From assembly GCA_964647485.1 (NCBI GenBank), contig CAZYHV010000012.1, positions 1 to 64,000 on the forward strand: 64,000 nt of DNA, written 5' to 3'. A program made the translations under genes and the position numbers. The stretch is from FW021-bin31 sp964647485 (lineage in GTDB: Bacteria > Bacteroidota > Bacteroidia > Chitinophagales > Chitinophagaceae). This document shows positions 24,287-34,700 of this stretch, in pieces; position 1 is the stretch's first letter, and every line of letters starts with the position of its first letter. Under the pieces are notes generated by a model, which was not told where the DNA came from, searched no databases, and saw nothing but the letters and a program-made list of their open reading frames with translations.

Positions 24287-25900
24287 ATGAAAAATAATTT
24301 CACGAAACAGTCTAATTATATTGTTACTTTGTTGTTAATGGTGCTTGTATTGGGAGCCTGTAGCAGGGAAGATAAAATTAAGGAAGATCCCTATTCAGGC
24401 GGAAAGAAAGCGCTGGGCATTTCATTTTCTCAGGATACGCTTCCTGTGCCTGATCATGGTAACCCGGGGGAAGAAGTAACTTACCGGGTACATGGGCTTC
24501 AGAACTATACCCCTGATGAATTTACTGTTTATTTACATCAGGAAGAAGCAGAGGTGACAAAGTTAACCGATAGTACCCTTACTATCAAAGTACCTGCTTT
24601 TGCCACTACAGGAGAATTAATGTTAGACATTAAAAATCAGGTGTTTTTTGGTCCTTCTTTTGAAGTAGATGGAAAAATTAGATTGGATGAAACCTTTCTA
24701 TCGGGGAATGGTGCCAATAGTTCCGTTAAGGATATGGTTGAAAAGCCCAACTCTAATTTGTTGTTGGTAGGTAGCTTCACAAACTATGATTTGAAAGCCG
24801 TTACTCAACCCATTAACCGGATTGCGTTGACTACGATCAACGGAAAGTTTGTATCTACCTTGTTAAGCGGGAAGGGCGCCAATGGAATAATTAATAGTAT
24901 AGCTCCGTTACCCGATGGAAAATATATGATTGCCGGTGGCTTCAGCGCTTATAATGTTAGAAAAGGGATAAATAATATGACCAGGCTGAATAAAAAAGGC
25001 TCTTTGGACTCTATGGTCGTTGATGTGGTTGCTATGCCTGACCGACCCGGACAAGATACGGTACCGGCTTTTAATGGAGGGGTGAGTGGATCGGTAGAAA
25101 AAATATTTACTCATGATAATAAAGTGATTGCACTAGGAAATTTCAAGTCTTATGGAAAATATCTTTATGACTTTTCTACTTATGATGATAAATTCCTGCA
25201 GGAAACAAAAATTAACCAAATTGTTAGAATGGACAACGATGGCACAATGGACTCTTCTTACAATTATGATGAAGAAGCAGATCAACCTTATCCGGGCGGC
25301 AATGGACGGGTTAATGATGGTTTGATGTTGAGAAATGGGGAACTTATTGTAGCCGGATCTTTTTCTAAGTTCGACAATATGGATGTTGGAGGGATTGTTA
25401 AGATAAAGCAGTCTGATGGTTTGCCGGATGCTTCTTTCAACTCAGGTGGAAGTGGGGCTGATGGAGAAGTCTCTACTGTAAATTATAATAAAAATACGAA
25501 GAAATTTATATTGACGGGTAACTTTAATCATTTTAATGGGAAGCAGTATAATGGCATGGTCATGCTCAATGAAGATGGAACCGTGGATGATAATTTTAAG
25601 CTCCTATCATTAGAAGATGGGAAGATCAACTTTGCAGCGCAACTGGATAACGGTCTTATCATTGTTTCGGGAACATTTAAGAAATATGACCATGTGATAA
25701 GAACGGGATTTATGATTTTGAACCCGGATGGAACGCTGGCAGAAGGATATAATAATACAGGTGATTTTCAGGGGCAAATTAATAAAATTTACGAGACACG
25801 TTCTGCTTTAGGAAGGAAGGCGGTCTTGCTCATGGGGTATATTTCCCAATTTAATAGCGAGCCTGTCAATAATATCGTTCGAATAGAAATACAGCCATAA
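24287..25900 (+). CDS. DUF5008-type lipoprotein with TIG domain and seven-bladed propeller
   Basis: This 537-residue lipoprotein (Cys25 in VLGACSRED) has two readable parts. Residues about 45-125 resemble an IPT/TIG Ig-like domain. Residues about 135-537 contain seven repeats of the delta-60 type, each a strand pattern such as GELIVAGSFSKFD, KFILTGNFNHFNG and GLIIVSGTFKKYD followed by a DGT or DxxF turn. Seven repeats would close a beta-propeller. It matches what is annotated as DUF5008. No active site is seen. It ends module 2 in the position held by the DUF5007 protein in module 1, and a ligand-binding surface role is likely. Confidence 0.72.
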   Translation: MKNNFTKQSNYIVTLLLMVLVLGACSREDKIKEDPYSGGKKALGISFSQDTLPVPDHGNPGEEVTYRVHGLQNYTPDEFTVYLHQEEAEVTKLTDSTLTIKVPAFATTGELMLDIKNQVFFGPSFEVDGKIRLDETFLSGNGANSSVKDMVEKPNSNLLLVGSFTNYDLKAVTQPINRIALTTINGKFVSTLLSGKGANGIINSIAPLPDGKYMIAGGFSAYNVRKGINNMTRLNKKGSLDSMVVDVVAMPDRPGQDTVPAFNGGVSGSVEKIFTHDNKVIALGNFKSYGKYLYDFSTYDDKFLQETKINQIVRMDNDGTMDSSYNYDEEADQPYPGGNGRVNDGLMLRNGELIVAGSFSKFDNMDVGGIVKIKQSDGLPDASFNSGGSGADGEVSTVNYNKNTKKFILTGNFNHFNGKQYNGMVMLNEDGTVDDNFKLLSLEDGKINFAAQLDNGLIIVSGTFKKYDHVIRTGFMILNPDGTLAEGYNNTGDFQGQINKIYETRSALGRKAVLLMGYISQFNSEPVNNIVRIEIQP

Positions 25901-25918
25901 AAGATAAAAATATGAACT

Positions 25919-27673
25919 ATGAAAAGTAGAAGAAAAAGAAAGATTCGTGTGGAATGGGGCCTTTTATTGATAAGTATAGGAGTCATGTTCCTCGGGGCAT
26001 GTAAGGAAGACTTTGTAACAAAAATTCAGAAACATGACCCTGATGATACTGTATCTGTTCAATTGAAAGAACCTAAGGTATTGTATCTTATTGTAGATGG
26101 ATTAAGAGGGCAAATTATTCCTCAGATTAATCCTCCTACATTAACAGAAATGACCCAAGATGCTGTTTATGCTTATAATGGGGTAAGTAATAATAATCAT
26201 ACTGATCTTTCTACTTGGGCAGATATGCTTACCGGGGTGGAGCCAAATAAACACAAGGTAAGAGGAACTGATATAGCAGGGAATGACTTGAGTGATTATC
26301 CTATGTTTTTTAAACGGCTGAAGGAAGCAAACCCTGATTACCAGACGGCGGCCTTTTGTAGTTCTGATAATTTAAGTGACGACTTGATAATGGATGCAGA
26401 TACCAATGAGAGCTTTAGTGGGAATGATACAGAGACGAAGGAGGCGATTATAAAAGAGTTAGGGAAAGAGAACGTTACAGCTATTCTTGGAGAATTTCAT
26501 GAGGTACAGCAAGCGGGAGAGGATTACGGTTACGACAGTTCAAAAAAAGAATATGTGGACGCGATTATGGAATTTGACCAAGAGGTGGATGAAATCATAA
26601 GCATGCTGAAACAGAGGAAGAATTATAAAAAGGAAAATTGGTTGGTGATTATAGCTTCTAATGAGGGAGGTCCCGCCACTATTCCCGCAGAAGATCAGGA
26701 TGGGACACGATTTTCAGATCCTAAACTGAATACGTTTGCTATTATATACAACCCAAGATTTGGAAGTAAGTTTATCCCTAAGCCCAATACGGCGAATTTA
26801 CCTTATGAAGGATATGCCGTTGAATTGAGCGGGAAAGGGAAGAGTGCTACTGATTATGGGGATGCTGTCAATGCTTATGTGCCTGATGTGGATCAATATA
26901 ACTTTGGAACCTCAGGAGAATATACCGTTCAAATAAAGGTGAAAGTAGAGGATTTTGGATCCTCCTGGCCTTCTTTCTTTGGGAAAAGAAAGAGTAGTTA
27001 CAATAGAAGTGAAAATGGATGGATGTTTATGTTCCATGGGGATAATCAATGGAGAGTAAAAGTAGGAGGAAACAAGACGACAGGAATACAGAATATCAGT
27101 GCAGATGAATGGCATACGTTGACTATGAAAATTTATGAAGAAAATAGTAAAAGACTCGTTGCTATTTATACGGATGGGGATCGGTTAGGATCAACGGTTG
27201 ATATTACAGGAGATGACCTTTCTAATGATTTACCTTTAACGGCCGGCTGGAGCGATGGTTGGACATCTACTCAATCTGAATTATATATAACAGATATAAA
27301 AATGTATGATACGGCTTTAGCAGATACCTATATTGATGAGCATGGAGGGGATATAGGGTTGGATGAAAATAGCCCTTATTATCATAATGTTATCGGTTAT
27401 TGGCCGGCTACAGATGGTATCGGGGATAAATTCAAAGATCAAAGCCCTTACCATAATGACATGATTTTTAATGTAACGGATAATAATGAAGATGATTTTG
27501 TTTGGGATAAATTTTCCGTTTTAAGCGGACTCATTCATGTTCCTCTTCCAAGTAATATTATCAATAGGGTCCCTCGGGGTGTAGATATGCCTCTGATTAT
27601 ATATAAGTGGATGGGATTAAAAATTAACACTTTTGATTTAGATGGTAAATTTTGGCTCCCAAAATATGATTAA
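25919..27673 (+). CDS. DUF4983-type lipoprotein: degenerate alkaline-phosphatase-like domain plus LamG (1)
   Basis: This 584-residue lipoprotein (Cys28 in FLGACKED) has an N-terminal part (about 50-290) that follows the alkaline-phosphatase superfamily layout: VLYLIVDGLRG with metal-type Asp60, then NHTDLSTWADMLTGVEPNKHKV, a FHEV segment and SNEGGP. The normal metal-binding DH in the last motif is NE here, and the usual nucleophile context is altered, so hydrolysis is doubtful. The C-terminal part (about 300-500) is a LamG/concanavalin-like sandwich (SGEYTVQIKVKVEDFGS, DEWHTLTMKIYEEN, IGYWPATDGIGDKFKDQS). It precedes the M60 peptidase and has a paralogue just after it. Confidence 0.72.
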   Translation: MKSRRKRKIRVEWGLLLISIGVMFLGACKEDFVTKIQKHDPDDTVSVQLKEPKVLYLIVDGLRGQIIPQINPPTLTEMTQDAVYAYNGVSNNNHTDLSTWADMLTGVEPNKHKVRGTDIAGNDLSDYPMFFKRLKEANPDYQTAAFCSSDNLSDDLIMDADTNESFSGNDTETKEAIIKELGKENVTAILGEFHEVQQAGEDYGYDSSKKEYVDAIMEFDQEVDEIISMLKQRKNYKKENWLVIIASNEGGPATIPAEDQDGTRFSDPKLNTFAIIYNPRFGSKFIPKPNTANLPYEGYAVELSGKGKSATDYGDAVNAYVPDVDQYNFGTSGEYTVQIKVKVEDFGSSWPSFFGKRKSSYNRSENGWMFMFHGDNQWRVKVGGNKTTGIQNISADEWHTLTMKIYEENSKRLVAIYTDGDRLGSTVDITGDDLSNDLPLTAGWSDGWTSTQSELYITDIKMYDTALADTYIDEHGGDIGLDENSPYYHNVIGYWPATDGIGDKFKDQSPYHNDMIFNVTDNNEDDFVWDKFSVLSGLIHVPLPSNIINRVPRGVDMPLIIYKWMGLKINTFDLDGKFWLPKYD

Positions 27674-27708
27674 ACATACGTGATAAAGAGAATTTAAAAT
27701 TGATTGTA

Positions 27709-29685
27709 ATGAAAAAGATATTTTACATAAACAGGCTCTTATTATTAGCTGCTTTGGCTATGCTTTTTTCGGCCTGTGCGAAGAAGTATAAGTATGATTT
27801 TAAGAATGGCTATTCGAGTCCGGAGGCCAATGATTCTATTCCGTTGGATAAAGATACCTCAAGATTTCATGTGGATCGTTCTAAGATTGGTGAAGCACGA
27901 TTGTTTCCGGGGATTGTCAGCGATACCGAGCCTCGTTTACAGGATTATAAAGTGAATCTTGATATAGATTATCATCAAAAAGCGCGGAATAAATTAAGGA
28001 TTAGTGTACTTCCTCAGCCTTGGTTTGGCACCGGTTTGTATGCCCCTGCCGGAGAACTGATTGAAATTGATGTTCCGGATGGGATATATGGTCTTGAGGC
28101 ACAAATAGGAGTTTGGACAGATAATGACGCGGGGAAAGATCAACAATTACGCGATCCGTTGATTGTAAATAAGATAGCCCTTTTCCCCGGGAAAAATTAC
28201 ATTAGAAATTTATATGGAGGACCTTTAATCGTTATTGCTTCTCGTTCGTTAGGCAAAAAAGTGGCATTGAATATTTCCGGTGCGGTAAAATCACCAAATT
28301 TTGTCTTAGGGGAAACGACGAATGCCGAATGGCATGATATGATTGCTCATTCCAGTGTCCCCTGGTTTGAGTTGGTAGGAAAACGTATTGTATTTGATCT
28401 CCCTACGAGTAAGCTCCATACCTTCCCGATCCAGAACCCTACTTTATTGATGAAGACCTGGGATTCGGTAATCGTAGAGGATTATAACAAGTGGTATGGC
28501 CTGTCAGATCATCCATCTGATCCTCGGAATCAGGCCCCTCAGTTGCCCTGGCGGGTTGTTCAGGATATTCAGCCTTCAGCGGGATATGCCCATAATGGGT
28601 ATCCGGTAGTGGCGAAGTTAGATGATCATTGGTTTGTTCAGTTTGTTAGTGAAAGTTATATTCACGCTGCTAATGAATGGGGGCTTCTTCATGAGCTTGG
28701 GCATAATTTTCAGATGGGATCGACCTGGAAATGGAGTGATTTGGGTGAGGTATCTAACAATTTACATGTCTTCCATTTGGCACATCGTTTAGGTTTCAAA
28801 CAGGATAAGATGAGTTCTTCCGATTTTTCATCCGCTTTAAGTTGGGCAGCGGAGGAGGATCCGGATAAGAAATTCTCAGATCTGAATGTAACGGAAAGAT
28901 TGGTCATTTTTGTTCAGGTATTTGAATATTATGGATATAATTTCCAAACCTATTTGACCACGGAAGCTCGCCATGAAACACATACTGCATTGAATGACCA
29001 GATTAAGATTGATTTCTATTATGAGAAGTTGTCAGAATTTACCGGACATGATATGTTGCCCTTTATGAATCACTGGGGGCTTTACCCGAGTACACTTGCT
29101 CAAAGCACAATACAGGATGAAGGCTTGCCGGCTATGCGATATGAAGCGTGGAAGTTTAATCCATGGACGGGGGAAGGAGGTAAATCCGGAATTATGACGG
29201 TGGGTAGGTCTGATTGGAAGGTAGTGGAAGAAGTGGGTACGGCTGCTGATAATGGATGGACAATGCCGGAAGGCGGAACTTCAAAATATCAAGCTTCTAA
29301 TTTGTTTGATGATGACATGGATACTTTTTGGAATACGGTATATAATAATCCGAATACCGATTATCCTTATTCGGTAACCGTTGATATGACAGAAGATCAA
29401 CCGGTATCCGGTTTTTATTTTAAACACAGGGAACCGGCCGGTATTTATGATCAGGCACCAAGAATAGTAAATATATATATAGGAGAGGATCCCAATAATT
29501 TAACTGAGGTGGTAGCAGATGCTGAGTTACCGAAGGAAGATGGAAAATTAAAAGTTGATTTACCGGAAAATACAGCACCTTTCCGGTATTTTAAAGTTGA
29601 ATTTACCAGCGGCTGGTCTTCTGGTGATCCGAATGCTAATCATGAAGGGCGAGTGATGGATTTGGCAGAATTGGGTGTTTATTAA
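27709..29685 (+). CDS. M60 (enhancin-like) zinc metallopeptidase lipoprotein with discoidin-like domain
   Basis: M60-like peptidases cut protein next to O-linked glycans and include mucin-degrading enzymes of gut Bacteroides. This 658-residue protein is a lipoprotein (Cys23 in LFSACAKK) with an N-terminal beta region. The complete gluzincin motif is HELGHNFQ (zinc His328 and His332, catalytic Glu329) plus GEVSNN, whose Glu347 is the third ligand, giving HExxH with 14 intervening residues. A C-terminal F5/8-type (discoidin) domain at about 530-658 contains SNLFDDDMDTFWNT and PFRYFKVEFTSGWSSG, a likely sugar-binding unit. The frame begins with a TTG at 27700; the ATG at 27709 gives a clean signal peptide. 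It lies between two DUF4983/LamG lipoprotein genes. Confidence 0.88.
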   Translation: MKKIFYINRLLLLAALAMLFSACAKKYKYDFKNGYSSPEANDSIPLDKDTSRFHVDRSKIGEARLFPGIVSDTEPRLQDYKVNLDIDYHQKARNKLRISVLPQPWFGTGLYAPAGELIEIDVPDGIYGLEAQIGVWTDNDAGKDQQLRDPLIVNKIALFPGKNYIRNLYGGPLIVIASRSLGKKVALNISGAVKSPNFVLGETTNAEWHDMIAHSSVPWFELVGKRIVFDLPTSKLHTFPIQNPTLLMKTWDSVIVEDYNKWYGLSDHPSDPRNQAPQLPWRVVQDIQPSAGYAHNGYPVVAKLDDHWFVQFVSESYIHAANEWGLLHELGHNFQMGSTWKWSDLGEVSNNLHVFHLAHRLGFKQDKMSSSDFSSALSWAAEEDPDKKFSDLNVTERLVIFVQVFEYYGYNFQTYLTTEARHETHTALNDQIKIDFYYEKLSEFTGHDMLPFMNHWGLYPSTLAQSTIQDEGLPAMRYEAWKFNPWTGEGGKSGIMTVGRSDWKVVEEVGTAADNGWTMPEGGTSKYQASNLFDDDMDTFWNTVYNNPNTDYPYSVTVDMTEDQPVSGFYFKHREPAGIYDQAPRIVNIYIGEDPNNLTEVVADAELPKEDGKLKVDLPENTAPFRYFKVEFTSGWSSGDPNANHEGRVMDLAELGVY

Positions 29686-29719
29686 ACGGAAATAAAAGAA
29701 TTATTGCTTAAAAATATAA

Positions 29720-31495
29720 ATGATGAATTGTTTAATTAAGACAAAAACAGATAAGCATATAATGATGGGAAGAACATCCTTTTTAAAGGTATCAATATGG
29801 TTCATATTGGGATTGTGTACACTTTCCTTTTTAATGTCAGGGTGTACAAAATATCCGGATCCGGCTCCCTTTTTTGAAAAGTTTGATTCCTCAGATATTC
29901 CCATGAAACGGAAAGTTTTGATGATTGTGGTAGATGGAATGTCCGGACCTGAAATCAAAAAGATTCAACCTCCATTTATGACGAAGATGCTTCAACACAG
30001 TAAATATTCATGGAAGGCAATGGCAGATTTAGAAACCACAGATGCAGCGACCTGGGAAAGCTTGATGACAGGTTATTCGGTATCCAAGCATCAGATTCGG
30101 GATAGTAGTTTTGAAGTAAATACTTCTGAAGAGGAAGATTGGGAGGATAAAGTAGTTCCTGCTTATCCCACCTTCTTAAAGCGCATAAATGCTAAAAAAC
30201 CGGCCATGAAAACCTATGCTGCAAGTCCCTGGCAGAAACTCAATGAGAAAGTGTTGGCGAATGTAGATAAATTGGTAAATGCAGCGGATGATGAGGAAGT
30301 CAAAGACAGTACCATTGCCCAGTTGCAAAAAGGCAATTCAGATTTATTGATTGCCGATTTTCATGAAGTAAATATGGCTGGAAGAACGGATGGCTTTTCG
30401 GCAAATAGTGTTGGATATAAGAAGGCAGTTCTGAAGGTGGATGATTATGTGAAGGATTTAGTAGAGGCTGTTAAAAAACGTCCGGACTATAAAGATGAAC
30501 AATGGTTGGTTATTTTAACTTCTAATCATGGAGGTACAGGCAAGCGTTACGGAAAGAATACCGTAAAAAACAGAGAAATTCTTACCGCTTATTATAATCC
30601 ACATTTTAAGAAGTATGAGGTTCCGGGTATTCCTCAACAGATGGGGGTTCAATTTCATTCTAATACGGCAGAAATTCAAGATAAGAATAAATACGATATC
30701 AAGGCTACTGGAGATTATACAGTCATGCTTAGGATTTATCCGACTGATTTTGGAAGCAATAATCCTGCATTCCTTACAAAATCGTCTTTGTCCTATGGCG
30801 CCGGTAATCACCAATGGACAATGATGTTTACCGGAGGTTCGGGAAAATGGAGGGCATATTTGGTGAGTACTACGGGCGAGCAATTGTATCTTCCTGCAGG
30901 TACATTATCAATCAATGAATGGCATACATTAACACTGAAGATTAATGAAGATAATGGAAAGCGAGAGGCCTCGGTATATACGGATGGAGAGTTTAATAAT
31001 GATATAGATATTACCGGTTACGACTTCTCCAACGATAAAACTCTTAAATTAGGAGGAGTAGCCGGATTTGGAGGAGGATCCTCTACGGAAACTATTCATG
31101 ATGTAAGGATTTGGACGACCGCCCTATCAGACGATGCTATTGATAGCTTGTCTTGTAATCCGAATGCGACACCGATATTAAATCAGTATAAGAATGATTT
31201 GATAGGGTATTGGCCCGGGAAAGATGGGGCAGGTGATATTTTTAAAGATCAAAGCGGAAAAGGTAATGATTTCGTTTTAAGCGATTATACCTGGGATTTA
31301 GTAAAAGCTTTTGAGGGATGTAAGGTAGATGAGACAGTTAGTAAATCAGACATTGACCAAATTACCAACTTTGATATCCCTGTACAAATATTCTATTGGC
31401 TTCGGGTGAATGTAGATGAAGATTGGGACTGGCCAGGAAATAAATGGATGAATCGTTATGAGAAAGAGTTTTATAAGAAGCAGAATACAGAGTAA
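29720..31495 (+). CDS. DUF4983-type lipoprotein: degenerate alkaline-phosphatase-like domain plus LamG (2)
   Basis: This is a paralogue of the gene at 25919. The alkaline-phosphatase-like half has VLMIVVDGMSGPE, TTDAATWESLMTGYSVSKHQI, ADFHEVNMAGRTDG and TSNHGGTG, so the last motif keeps His but has Asn for the normal Asp. The LamG-like half runs from about residue 330 (TGDYTVMLRIYPTDFGS, NEWHTLTLKINEDN, IGYWPGKDGAGDIFKDQS). The lipobox is MSGCTKYP. An ATG at 29762 gives a compact signal peptide and may be the true start rather than 29720. Both paralogues keep a T-D-x-x-T-W signature where the nucleophile loop should be, which suggests a conserved non-phosphatase function. Confidence 0.72.
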   Translation: MMNCLIKTKTDKHIMMGRTSFLKVSIWFILGLCTLSFLMSGCTKYPDPAPFFEKFDSSDIPMKRKVLMIVVDGMSGPEIKKIQPPFMTKMLQHSKYSWKAMADLETTDAATWESLMTGYSVSKHQIRDSSFEVNTSEEEDWEDKVVPAYPTFLKRINAKKPAMKTYAASPWQKLNEKVLANVDKLVNAADDEEVKDSTIAQLQKGNSDLLIADFHEVNMAGRTDGFSANSVGYKKAVLKVDDYVKDLVEAVKKRPDYKDEQWLVILTSNHGGTGKRYGKNTVKNREILTAYYNPHFKKYEVPGIPQQMGVQFHSNTAEIQDKNKYDIKATGDYTVMLRIYPTDFGSNNPAFLTKSSLSYGAGNHQWTMMFTGGSGKWRAYLVSTTGEQLYLPAGTLSINEWHTLTLKINEDNGKREASVYTDGEFNNDIDITGYDFSNDKTLKLGGVAGFGGGSSTETIHDVRIWTTALSDDAIDSLSCNPNATPILNQYKNDLIGYWPGKDGAGDIFKDQSGKGNDFVLSDYTWDLVKAFEGCKVDETVSKSDIDQITNFDIPVQIFYWLRVNVDEDWDWPGNKWMNRYEKEFYKKQNTE

Positions 31496-31514
31496 CAGTT
31501 TCTTCTCTATGAAA

Positions 31515-31538
31515 CAATAAGAATGACATAAAACATAG
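31515..31538 (+). promoter_or_regulatory. Conserved upstream block 1, copy B
   Basis: This is an exact 24-bp copy of 12165-12188. Here 37 bp separate it from block 2, ten fewer than at the first locus, about one helical turn. Confidence 0.6.
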
Positions 31539-31586
31539 CAATTTTGGAGCTTTTAGTACTTTTATGCTTGCTGTGGTAAAATTTGC

Positions 31587-31598
31587 GCAAACGATTGA
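31587..31598 (+). promoter_or_regulatory. Operator-like site B1
   Basis: GCAAACGATTGA is identical to site A1 and is embedded in block 31576-31599, an exact copy of 12236-12259. Confidence 0.6.
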
Positions 31599-31667
31599 AA
31601 CAGGGGTTACAGGTAGAGGGAGTAAAAAATAATTTGCTGTTATTGAATAAGTCTATAATTTGCCTGT

Positions 31668-31679
31668 GCAAACGGTTTC
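31668..31679 (+). promoter_or_regulatory. Operator-like site B2
   Basis: GCAAACGGTTTC matches GCAAACGTTTGC at 10 of 12 bases, 81 bp after B1 and 28 bp before the susC ATG. Confidence 0.55.
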
Positions 31680-31706
31680 TATAGTTGGAATAATTAATCA
31701 AGAGTT

Positions 31707-34700
31707 ATGGAAAAAATCTATGATGAGTGGCGTTTAAAGGAAAAGATAAAGGGCCTGTGGATAATAAGTATAGGGGTAGCCTTTATATTATTTCTTCCTA
31801 TGGGAGTCATGGGAAGAGATTTTTCTGTTTCCGATCTACTTTTAAAGAAAGATATTCCCGTAAAGGGGAAGGTCGTAGATTCCATATCAGGAGAGCCTTT
31901 GATTGGAGTCACCATCAAAGTGAAAGGAGGAACTGGTGGAGCAACAACGAATGCTTCAGGAGAATTTGAGCTGGAAACTTCGGAAGATGCCATCCTGCAG
32001 GTGAGCTATTTGGGATATGTAACAAAGGAAGTAAAAGTCTCGGCCGGAAAGACGCTGAAGATTTTGTTGGCACCGGAATCAACGCAGCTTAATCAGTTGG
32101 TTGTTGTAGGATATGGAAAACAGAAAAAGGTTAATTTGACGGGCGCCGTCGAATCAGTAGGGGAAGAAGTTTTTGAAAACAGACCAATCACGAATATTGG
32201 ACAGGCGCTACAAGGAGAAATGGCTAATTTGAACATCAATATTTCAGATGGCGCTCCCAATACCAATCCTTCTTTTAATATTAGAGGAGGGACCTCTTTT
32301 TCAGGAGGATCCTTTAAAAAAGGAAGCCCTTTAATTTTGGTAGATGGAGTAGAAATGGCTGATCCGAGTCAACTGAATCCCAGTGATATTGCGAGTGTTT
32401 CCGTCCTAAAGGATGCCGCTTCTGCAGCTATTTACGGTGCCAGAGCTGCTTATGGTGTAGTGCTTATTACTACCAAAGATGGAAAGAAAAATCAAAAACC
32501 TCAGCTTAAATATGTGGGAAGCGTTCAATGGAATAAGCCAACAGCCGTACCGGATTTAATGGATGCCTATACCATCCAAAAGGCAGCAATGGATGCTTAT
32601 ACATTGACAGATCGTACGCCGCCAAGCAATATGCAAACGAAATTGGATGCCATTAAAGCACACATGGACGATCCTGAGAATGCCCCTGTTTATTATATGA
32701 CTCCGGGTGGATCTATTGAATGGGTCGGAAATACGGATGATTATGCTTTGGCACTACGAAAGGCCTCTCCTATGCAAAAACATTCTTTAAGTTTTTCCGG
32801 AGGAAGTAAAAATACAACTTATTATGCCTCTTTAGGATATATGAACCAACAAGGTATTTATAAGATGAATACGGATAAGTATAAACGTTATAATGCCATG
32901 TTGAATCTGAATACCGATTTTACGGATTGGTTTTCATTACGGCTAAAATCCAATTATAATTACTCCAATTATACAGAACCTGTTAGCCCGGCAGGAAAGG
33001 GAGGCTGGTGGACTGCAATGGCACATGAACCGGATAGGAATATCAATATGCCTGTTAAAACACCCGAAAGTTCTCCGGTGGGGGTAATGTACACTGATAA
33101 TATATTATCGTTTATGGACTATGGTTCTCAGAACAGAGAAACCAAGGAGCATGAAATGCTTTTTATCGCACCGGAAATTACACCGCTGGAGGGTTGGTCT
33201 ATAAAAGGAAATTTTTCATATAAATCTTATAACTATAGAAGGAAACAGGTGATTCCTCTGATGAAAAGAATTGTAGAAGATTGGGATCACCCCACCACGG
33301 TTTATACCGATCCTTCCTCTGTTCAAAAATGGAATGAGCATACGAACCGGTTTACATTAGATGCTTTTTCAGACTATACCTTTTCTATAGGCAGAAGCAA
33401 CTTTTATGCATTGGCAGGGTTTCATCAGCAATGGTATAATTATGATTATACCGGAGCGAAAGGAGAGGATTTGTTATCTCCCAACATTCCTGTCATTACC
33501 CAAACTCTGGGAAATCAGTATGCCTATGATGGCGAATCTCATTGGGCGATTCGAGGTGCTTTTTATAGAGTTACTTATAACTATGATCACAAATATTTAT
33601 TTGAATCTGATGGTCGTTATCAGGGGACTTCTAAATTCCCTCATAATAGCAGGTTCAAATTTTTCCAATCGTTTTCAGGAGCATGGAGGGTTTCCGAAGA
33701 GGCTTTTGCGAAGCAATTTAAATCGGTGGTTAGTAACTTGAAATTGAGAGCATCTTATGGAAGTTTGGGGAATCAGGATGTCAATAATTATATTTATATT
33801 CCGTCCTATGGTACCATTTCCCAGGTCGATTATTTGTTTGGAGGAACGCGCCCTGTAGGTGTTACTCCTCCCGGATTAGTAGATCCTAATATCACATGGG
33901 AGACAGCGACCACCTTAGATTTTGGTATGGATTTGGAATTATTTGAGAAGTTTAATTTCACTTTTGACTGGTATAATCGTACCACTTCAGATATATTGGT
34001 TCAGGGAGATAAACTCCCTCCTGTTTTAGGAACGGATCCTCCTACTAAAAATTCTGGGAAATTGCGGACTTTGGGTTGGGATCTCACTGCAAGTTGGAGA
34101 AACCATTTTGAAAATGACCTTGATCTAAAGTTAAGATTTGTCCTTTCCAATTATAATAGTAAAATTCTGGCATTCAATGGGAATCCGGATAAACTGCTAA
34201 GTGCACTATATGTAGGAAAAAAGATGGGGGAAATATGGGGGTATGAAACGGAAGGAATTTTTCAGACAAAGGATGAGATTAAGAATGCCCCCAGTCAGGA
34301 ATTGTTAGATGCCGGAATATGGTATCCCGGGGATGTACAATATAAAGATTTGGATGGGAATGGAAAAATCGGTCCGGGGGCTAATACGGTAGAAGATCCG
34401 GGAGATCATAAGATTATTGGTAATAGTGTCCCTCATCTTAAATTCGGATTTAATGTGGATGCGTCCTGGAAAAATTTCGATCTCAATATTTTTCTCCAGG
34501 GCGTTGGTAAAAGAGATTATTGGATAGGAAGCGATCTTTTTTGGGGAGCGATCATAGGAGGAACCGGGACATGGCAGGTCTATAATGATTCCTGGACACC
34601 GGATCGAAAAAACGCTTTTTATCCTGCCTATAAACCTAAGGGAGCCAATGTTTTAACCCAGACACGCTACCTGATGAATGCAGCCTATCTTCGACTAAAA

